Positions 57,281 to 64,000 of a stretch of DNA of 64,000 bases are shown in pieces. Below the pieces are notes generated by a model. That model saw only the letters and a program-made list of their open reading frames with translations. It made no database searches and was not told the DNA's origin. Every line of letters starts with the position of its first letter. Positions within the stretch are counted from its first letter, which is position 1. The position numbers and the translations under genes were made by a program. The stretch is from Hemicordylus capensis (lineage: Eukaryota; Chordata; Lepidosauria; Squamata; Cordylidae): the NCBI RefSeq assembly GCF_027244095.1, contig NC_069662.1, positions 10,318,501 to 10,382,500 of the forward strand. The letters run 5' to 3'.

Positions 57281-58027
57281 ATTGCAAAGTTGTTAGGAGG
57301 AACACACAAAGAGTTGCCATCTTGAAATGGGTTCTGGAATTCATTTATGAGATATCAAGGTTTAATGTCTTTTATAATCTTAACATGCATACCAAGTCTG
57401 GTGAAAACTGGTTTGGCAGTGCACAAGTTAGCTCACATCAAAACTTCACATGTCTACCATCTTGAATTGGGGTGGATGATGTCATCACAGAATGCACTGT
57501 TGAGGTATACCTATGTGGCACTACAACTGTACCAAATTTGGCCAAAATTGGTCCAGGCATTGCAAGGTTGTTAGGGGGGACAGACAAAAAGACAGCAAGG
57601 TGCTCTCATAAGGATCACCTTTCTAAGAGGAAAGTAGGCTAAGAACATGCCATTGACTGTCCCTATGGGGTACCACAGCTTTACTCAATTTGATTAAAAC
57701 TGGTCCCAACATTGCAAAGTTATTGGCGGGGGGGGGGGGGGGGGGGACACAGCCACCATCTTGAAATGGATTCTGGGATTCATTTCGGGATTTCAGGATT
57801 CAATGTCCCCTATAATCTTAACATGTATAACAGTTTTGGTACACACATTAGCCCACTTCCACCTTAAACATCAACCTGTCCATCATCTTGAATTGGTATC
57901 AATTCATAAAATATGCTACTTGGATGCTATCATCATGAAATATGCCATTGAGGTATCCCTGTGTGGAATTACAACTGTACCAAATTTGGTCCAAATTGGT
58001 GCAGGCACTGAGAAGTTGTTAGGGGGG

Positions 58028-58074
<47 letters not shown>

Positions 58075-58080
58075 CACATG
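57270..58080. repeat. 'gcactacaactgtacc' subrepeat element, copies B and C
   Basis: Two and a half rounds of the words seen at 33120-33590: 'cattgcaaagttgttagg', 'gatatcaaggtttaatgt', 'cttaacatgcataccaag', 'ggcactacaactgtacc' and 'ggaaagtaggctaaga'. A 21-22 bp G run (about 57727) and an (AC)n run (58030-58073) interrupt it. Confidence 0.7.
58030..58073 (+). repeat. (AC)n microsatellite
   Basis: About 21 uninterrupted AC units. Confidence 0.95.
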
Positions 58081-58483
58081 ACACATGTGAAGTGCCTGAG
58101 GGGGTTCTGCAGGGAGAGCTTAATTCGCTCTCCCCACAGATGAGCAGCCACTCATAGCTGGGCGTCCGTATTGGCCGCCCACATGACTGCCAGTTCTGTC
58201 ATGGAGCCAGTGGGGGCTGCGGAGATCAGGGGCCACATGCCTGGAAGTTCCAGGATGCCCCACGCAAGTATGCAGAGCATCCTGGGGAGACCCCTGAGCA
58301 GCGACACCCGATCAACAAAATGAGGTTAATGGAGCGCTTGTTCAGTTAACCTCATTTAGGGGGAGGGTGGTTGGGTGGGCTAGCCACCTTGGGAGCACCA
58401 GGCTTGCCTTTGAGGCTGGTGGTTCCCATGACCACTGGAAAGCGGGCTAAGCTCCCACTTTCCAGTGATTGTGGGAATAGCTT
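58073..58483. repeat. Hairpin repeat family, copy 15, inside the subrepeat element
   Basis: Starts near 'cttcacatgacacatgtgaag' (one word trimmed here) and ends 'gattgtgggaatagcttta'. The subrepeat words resume on its right ('gaggtaatctcataag', then 'actactttctatgagg'), so it was inserted into that element. Confidence 0.7.
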
Positions 58484-58489
58484 TACAGA

Positions 58490-58700
58490 ATGAGGTAATC
58501 TCATAAGACTACTTTCTATGAGGAATGTAGGCTAAAAATGCATTAAGATTTTGTGTCCAGGCATTGTGAAGTTGTTTGGGGACACACATACTCACACACA
58601 GATGGAAGGACACATATACTGCAAAGTGATCTCATACGATCACTTTTTAATGAGATCATTTTCCATGGGGAAAGTTGGCTAAAAACCATATTGATAACCA
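58490..58700. repeat. 'gcactacaactgtacc' subrepeat element, remainder
   Basis: 'ctcataagactactttctat', 'gaggaatgtaggctaaaaat', 'caggcattgtgaagttgtt', then a second ending 'ggggaaagttggctaaaaac'. Confidence 0.65.
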
Positions 58701-58888
58701 ACGGGGCCATATGCCCCGTGTAGAAATTTAGACAACTAGATAGTGAAGAGTGACTTTATCCTACACTGAGCAGGGGGCACTACAACATCTGGGCTACCTT
58801 TCAAGTTACGCAGCAGCCCTGACAGGTCCCTAAGATTGATGTTCTGCTGTGCAGAATGCCCGCCACTGCATTTGCAGCCAAATCAGAT

Positions 58889-59376
58889 AATGGGGTTATT
58901 CTGACGATCGGCAAAAATCGGTCTAGGAGAACCTAGCCATATTTTTGCCGATCGTCAGAACCACTGGGTTCGGCTGCGAGCCCGGAGGTTCTAGAGCAGG
59001 TAACTTGCTCAAGAACCCATGCCCCAAAACCAGGTTTGTGGAGCGAGCACTCAGCAAACCTGGTTTTCTAGATCGCGCCGCGCCTACTCACAAGTAGACC
59101 CCTGGAGGAGAGGCGAAAAGCCACCTCCCGATTCTGAGGGTCTCGCCAGCATGCCCTGCGCGCTCGCACAGGGCATGCTGGAGCTTGTGGGGGCCGAATG
59201 GCCCACGCTCCCCCAAGCCCCTGCCAGCTCCATCACAGAGCCAGCAATCGTGTGGGCAGCTGGTCCGGCCACCCAGAGCTCCCTGCCTGATTGTCTGTGG
59301 GGAGAGCGAGCTTAGCCCACTCTCTCCGCAGTTTTGGAAAAAGCGGGTCTCATGGATCGTGAGACCCGCCTCAATG
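58889..59376. repeat. Hairpin repeat family, copy 16 (4-bp duplication AATG)
   Basis: The element is 58893-59372, flanked by AATG on both sides. Left end 'gggttattctgacgatcgg', right end 'gatcgtgagacccgcctc'. Confidence 0.82.
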
Positions 59377-60120
59377 AGGCTCTCCACATGAACAGTGTCG
59401 AGACCCTGCAGGGGGTTTGCGGGGAGAGCGGACTTGACCCACTCTCCCTACACATGAACAGGCAGCTTGCCCTGGCCAGCCAGATTGGCTGCCCACACAA
59501 TTACCAGCTCCATCACGGAGCCGGTAGGGGCATCGGGGATCAGGGGTCTCCCGGCCCCCAGACATCCCAGAATGCCTCACACACATTCTGTGGAGCCCCC
59601 CTACAGTGGGAGTCTTATTATACCCTCCTCATTGGGGGTCTACTTGTGAGTTGACCAAAAGCTGGGTTTAGCGGATTGCACACTCTGCTAAATGCATTTA
59701 ATGGGGTGTGTGAGTCATTTAAGAGGCTGGCTGCCCGAAGCCGTGTAACTCCAGTTGCAGCACAGGAGCAGCAAAAATCGGGCTTGACTCCCTGAGGCAG
59801 CAGGGAGGGCCAGGGGGCGAGATGTGTCATCCCGGCCCTGGGAAATACCGTGATGCCTCACGTGAGTGCACAGTGCATCATGGGGATCCCTCCTGCTGTC
59901 CCTGGGCTTCATGCAGCAAGCAGCCATGGCTGCCAGATGATCAGAAAAATGGAGTTAAGGGAGGGCTCGCTCCCTTAACCTCGTTTCAATGAGTGGCTAT
60001 TTAGGAAGGTTTGCTGCCATGTTGCCACCGGGATCGGCCCGATCTCAGCAGTTCAAGCACATGTGCAAAATCGGGCTGGGCTCCTTTAGCCTGGTTTTAC
60101 ACATGCATGTGAATAGCCTC
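59376..60120. repeat. Hairpin repeat family, long or composite copy 17
   Basis: Begins 'gaggctctccacatgaac' at the edge of copy 16 and ends 'gcatgtgaatagcctc'. At about 745 bp it is probably two joined or rearranged copies. Confidence 0.6.
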
Positions 60121-60122
60121 AT

Positions 60123-60633
60123 TCAGGACAGGGTCTTACGATCCATGAGACCCGGTTTGTGGCGGTGAGCGGGAAGAGTGCGCTAAGCCCGCTCTCCCCA
60201 CTCACAAGAGTAGAGGGAGCCCTGGGCGGCTGGATCAGCTGCCCATACAGTTGCTGTCTCCGAGACGGAGCCGGCGGGGGCTGAGGGGAATGGGGACCGA
60301 TTGGCCCCCGCAAGCTCCAGCATTCCCTGCACGAGCACGCAGGGCATGCTGGTGAGACCCCCAGAGCTGGGAGGCGGCTTTTCGCCTCCCCGCTGGGGGT
60401 ATCCTCATGAGTAGGCATAGTGCAAAGCCGTGCTGTGGCTACTCACAATTATTAAAACCAGGTTTGTGGAGCGCTCACTCCGCAAACCTGGTTTTAGGGC
60501 AGGGGTTCTTGAGCGGGTTACCCGCTCCAGAACCTCTGGGCTCGCAGCCGAACCCAGTGGTTCTTACGATCGTCAAAAATCAGGCTAGGCTCTCCTAGCC
60601 CAATTTTTGCCGATCGTCAGAATAGCCCCTCAG
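60123..60633. repeat. Hairpin repeat family, copy 18 (4-bp duplication TCAG)
   Basis: The element is 60127-60629, flanked by TCAG (60123-60126, 60630-60633). Left end 'gacagggtcttacgatcc', right end 'gatcgtcagaatagcccc'. Confidence 0.8.
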
Positions 60634-60690
60634 AGTTAAATCTACCTGGAGCAGCCAACGATGGTTGTTAAACACTAAAATGTTTATAGC

Positions 60691-61589
60691 TTATTTGATA
60701 CTCATCAACTTCTCCTTTATGTTCAAATCAGGCCTCACCACAATAATATAGAATTTGGGGGGAAAGATGCAACTCAGTAATCCAAAACCAGAGGCTAAGA
60801 TGGAGAAGATCTCAACAGCCACCATGTATTTTCCTTTGGTACTAAGATAGGTTGGAATAGATGACAACCAAACACTACAGAAAACCAACATGCTGAAAGT
60901 AATAAATTTGGCCTCGTTAAAACTGTCAGGTAGCTTCCTAGCTAGAAAAGCCACAGTGAAGCTGACAACAGCCAGGAAGCCCAAAAAGCCCAAGACACAG
61001 TAGAACATGAGAGGTGAACCCTCATTACATTCCAGGACAATTGCTTCATTTATTGAATGCATGTCAACATCTGGGAAAGGGGGAGAGATTGTCAGCCATG
61101 CAGTACAAATCAGTGTCTGAATGAGGCAACAGGAAAGAACAATGAAGATTTCCAGTCTTTTCCCCACCCATTTCCTCATCCTGGACCCTGGTTTAGTAGC
61201 CATGAAGGCTAGAACCACAATGATGGTTTTGGCCAGAATGCAAGAAACTGCCACGGAGAAGATGATGCCAAATGCAGTTTGTCGAAAGAGGCATGACAGT
61301 TTCCCAGGTTGGCCTATGAAGAGCAAGGGACAAAGGAAGCAGAGCAGGAGAGAGATGAGGAGCGTGTAGGTAAGGTTCCGGTTGTTGGCTTTGACAATGG
61401 GAGTGTCCTGGTGCTTAATGAAGATCCCAAACACCAAAGCTGTGATGAAAGTAAAGGAAAGAGCAGAAGCGGCCAAACTGGTTCCCAGAGGTTCTTCATA
61501 GGACAAGAAGGTGATAACTTTTGGAATGCACCCATTTTGGTCATTGTTTGGATAATGATCTTCGGCACATTGAAAACAATGATCCATGT
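60691..61589 (-). CDS. V2R receptor, last exon only (locus 6, seven-transmembrane)
   Basis: The acceptor is TTTTCCAG. After the split codon it reads [17 protein letters not shown] and stays open for 298 residues to [11 protein letters not shown] with a TAA-type stop. Helix and signature blocks match locus 5: [58 protein letters not shown]. The upstream reading to 61683 is intron and is not part of the protein. No exon 5 is visible between 61590 and 64000; locus 5 has a 2.2-kb intron here, so the remaining exons may lie beyond the window. Whether the whole gene works cannot be judged. Confidence 0.92.
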
Positions 61590-62100
61590 CTGGAAAAGAA
61601 TATATGGTTTCTCTATGTGGAAGTATCATATATTTTGGATTGCAGTAAGCAAGCTGAAATATCACAAAACATTGCATAAACACAGCTCATTTCAAATTGG
61701 ATAGATCCTGTGGTGATGGTGCAGAATTCCTTCTCCAGTAGAATTTTAGCTCACATTGTGACTTACAAGCAAGGGAAAAGGATATCTGGAACAGTTCCAG
61801 AGCTTCAGATCAAACTGACAGCACCTCGACTGCAGGGAGGTGGGGACTGCTTTCACATAACACACATCTTGCTTCAGAAAATGAGATTTGTGGGCTTTTT
61901 TAAGTACTCAGTCTCATTGAGTCTTTCTCCACAGAATTGGAGTAGTGATTATTTAATTCAATTATGAAAAAGAAAGAAAGAAAACCCTAATCCCACCTGT
62001 TGAAATTGCCTTCCTCAGAACTGCTGATGGTTCAAAAGCCACAACCACTTTGCATCCAAAGTGGGGATGGGATATTCCACAGCTCCCTAATACTTAACAT
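61590..62100. other. Presumed intron 5 of V2R locus 6; no feature recognised
   Basis: AT-rich intronic-looking sequence. The first about 60 bases upstream of the acceptor resemble the same part of the locus 5 intron; after that the two diverge. Confidence 0.45.
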
Positions 62101-62104
62101 TTTT

Positions 62105-62235
62105 TCAAATTTCATTTATTTATTTTATTCTTTTTATTTATATTTTATCTGATTTATAAATGGTGTGAACCGTGTCGAGCAGTAGTATCCTGGGGGGGAG
62201 CATGGTATAAATGTGTTGAATAAATAAATAACTAA
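62105..62235 (+). repeat. LINE-like 3' tail
   Basis: TTTATTTATTTT-rich UTR, 'ggtataaatgtgttgaataa' and an ATAAATAA tail. Confidence 0.55.
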
Positions 62236-62798
62236 ACATTGAAAACACCACCATAGAACTTGTTAGAATTTTTGATTACTAATATTTCCCAGTAGCCAGA
62301 TTTTAGCTATGGGATTATTTGGTCCTGACCAGTTGCTTGCCCACTGCCCAGAAAATGAAGCACACACTAATCAAATTAACCTTTTATTCGGGTTACATTT
62401 AGGATAGGTTAGAAGAGCTAACCTTTAAAAGTCTAGACATATTGAAGAATTTAGTAGGTATCACACCACTCCTGCCTAATCAAACTGCAAATCAGACAGC
62501 AACTCAAAGGATAGAATCTGAAACATGAGACCCAACGGAAAATAAAAATAAAAATAAAAAAGTATAGCTAGAGTTTCAAGCCCAAAGTAAGGTGCAAAGT
62601 TCAGGAAGTGGAAAGATTCAAAAAGGGAAAGGTTCAAATAAGAGGAGAAAAGTTCTAAAAAGGAGAGAAAAAATCCCCTAAAGGGGACAAAAGTCCCAAA
62701 ATCAAACCCATGGCTTAAACTCTTATAGTGCCTTGTCTCAGGGGAAGGTCTTCGCCTCCAGAGGGGATGATTTTGAGATACTTGTTAAGTTTTGGTAG

Positions 62799-62802
<4 letters not shown>

Positions 62803-62847
<45 letters not shown>
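62803..62847 (+). repeat. (AC)n microsatellite
   Basis: About 22 uninterrupted AC units. Confidence 0.95.
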
Positions 62848-62850
<3 letters not shown>

Positions 62851-63002
62851 TTTTAATAAAGATATACACAGAAAAGGAGAAAAAGAACAACAAGATTATC
62901 AAATACAAATACAAAGCAAATACAAAGATTCTCAATACTATCCGTATACATCAGCCAGAATTCCTTCAACCAACATGTCTCTCTCCCCTGCTCTACAAAA
63001 TG

Positions 63003-63473
63003 CTGAGGCGAGTCTCACAATCAGTGAGACTCGCCTCTAGGGGGTTTGTGGGCTTAGCCCGCTCTCCCCGCAGACAAGCACCAGAGTTGCCCTGGGCAGC
63101 CAGATCGGCTTCCCACATGACTGCCGGCTCCATCATGGAGCCGGCGGGGGCTACAGGGATCAGGGGCCATGCGGCCCCCAGAAGTTCCAGGCAAGTGCGC
63201 GGGGCATCCTGGAGAGACCCCAAGCCTGGGAGGCTGCTTGCAGCCCCCCCGGCTGGGGGTCTACTCATGTATTGCAGTGTCGCGGAGCTGTGCTGTGGCA
63301 ACACAGGACCAAAAAACCCTGGTTAGCGGAGCACTCACTCTGTTAACCTGGGCTAAGGAGAAAGGGAATTAGAGGGGTTTGCCACACAGCTCCCATTGCA
63401 GCAGATGACTGCCCAAAAGCGGGCTAGGCTCCCTTAGCCCACTTTTTGGTGGTCATGAGAATCGCCTCACTGA
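63003..63473. repeat. Hairpin repeat family, copy 19 (4-bp duplication CTGA)
   Basis: The element is 63007-63469, flanked by CTGA (63003-63006, 63470-63473). Left 'ggcgagtctcacaatcag', right 'ggtcatgagaatcgcctca'. The internal stem 'ggctccatcatggagcc' is perfect. Confidence 0.82.
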
Positions 63474-63799
63474 TATCTAAGTAGAAGATACCATTCATGT
63501 TAATCAGAAAGATGTCATTTTCAAATATAATTAAAATTTGAGTGCAATTGTCTTGTTTGCAAAAATTATGAATTGCTGATTGTTGCATCATTTGCAAATA
63601 TATATCTGAATTAGGTTACTTCACCAGTCAGTTGACTAGGACCAGAGGGCCAGCTCTTGGGAGAGGGGGATCCCATCTGTGTTCTTGTGTTTTTTCTCAT
63701 TATAAAATAAGCTACTTAGGTATCTAATCTGCCTAATTTATTTGTACCCATCCAAATTCATCTGTCTGGCCCATAGCTAGTCTGGCTATGAATATATTT

Positions 63800-63965
63800 T
63801 ATATTTTTTTAAAATGAAATATTTTATGAAAGATTTTATATTTCATTTTAATTCTTATTGTGTAGTTTTTATGGTTTTATATTGTTGAATGTTTTGTAAA
63901 CCACCTTGAGATTATTTTAATGAAAGGCGGTACAGAAATTCAAAAACAAACAAACAAACAAATGA
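63800..63965 (+). repeat. LINE-like 3' tail
   Basis: T-rich UTR, 'gtaaaccaccttgagatta', 'aggcggtacagaaattc' and an (AAAC)n tail. Confidence 0.65.
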
Positions 63966-64000
63966 ACTTCCCTTTGCATAAGGCTTGCAAAGCAATTTTC

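Noticed and set aside
61590-61683. N-terminal extension of the locus 6 last exon (longest open frame starts at 61683)
   Set aside because: A clear TTTTCCAG acceptor at 61590 and the paralogues show that the exon begins with the split codon before MDHCFQC.
27419-63473. CRISPR-like array or structured RNA operon suggested by repeated hairpins
   Set aside because: Copies are scattered, both ends are inverted repeats and 4-bp flanks match in several; a transposon family in vertebrate DNA fits better.

Overview
The window is vertebrate nuclear DNA, most likely from a squamate reptile (lizard or snake). It has long introns with GT/AG junctions, and its coding content is a cluster of vomeronasal type-2 receptor (V2R) genes, a pheromone-receptor family strongly expanded in squamates. 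tRNA-derived SINEs, CR1/L2-like LINE tails and hAT/Harbinger DNA transposons fill the rest. The species cannot be fixed from sequence alone. There is no bacterial, plasmid or CRISPR content.

V2R layout. (1) Plus strand, 108-1483: the last two exons (cysteine-rich and seven-transmembrane) of an apparently intact receptor whose 5' part lies left of the window. (2) Minus strand, 10458-16386: a decayed receptor with only a piece of exon 2, a disrupted exon 4 and a clean exon 5. (3) Minus strand, 23414-38232: a complete six-exon receptor with an open 874-residue reading frame. (4) Minus strand, 40716-41580: a stray 3' half of a seven-transmembrane exon, split by a short transposon. (5) Minus strand, 41893-51947: all six exons are present and in phase, but exon 2 ends in TAG. 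(6) Minus strand, 60691-61589: the last exon of another receptor, nearly identical in its middle part to that of locus 5; its other exons must lie right of the window. All exons follow the standard V2R plan: signal peptide, ligand-binding exons 2-4, a 127-bp cysteine-rich exon, and a roughly 900-bp exon encoding the whole membrane domain.

Mobile DNA. About twenty copies of a 350-500 bp, hairpin-rich, non-coding repeat family lie mainly between 27 and 64 kb; several have matching 4-bp flanks that look like target-site duplications. Three hAT-type miniature elements have perfect 8-bp duplications (16615-17451, 31957-32086, 46903-47181). A decayed PIF/Harbinger transposase occupies about 8.35-9.6 kb. 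A decayed hAT transposase occupies 53.1-56.5 kb and is interrupted by a LINE tail, a hairpin repeat and an LTR-like fossil. A related LTR-like fossil lies at 18674-20483. About 13.2-16.1 kb is a composite element with inverted arms.

The receptors probably act independently: each vomeronasal neuron is thought to express few V2Rs. The tandem arrangement, fragments and shared tracts indicate birth-and-death evolution by duplication, conversion and inactivation.
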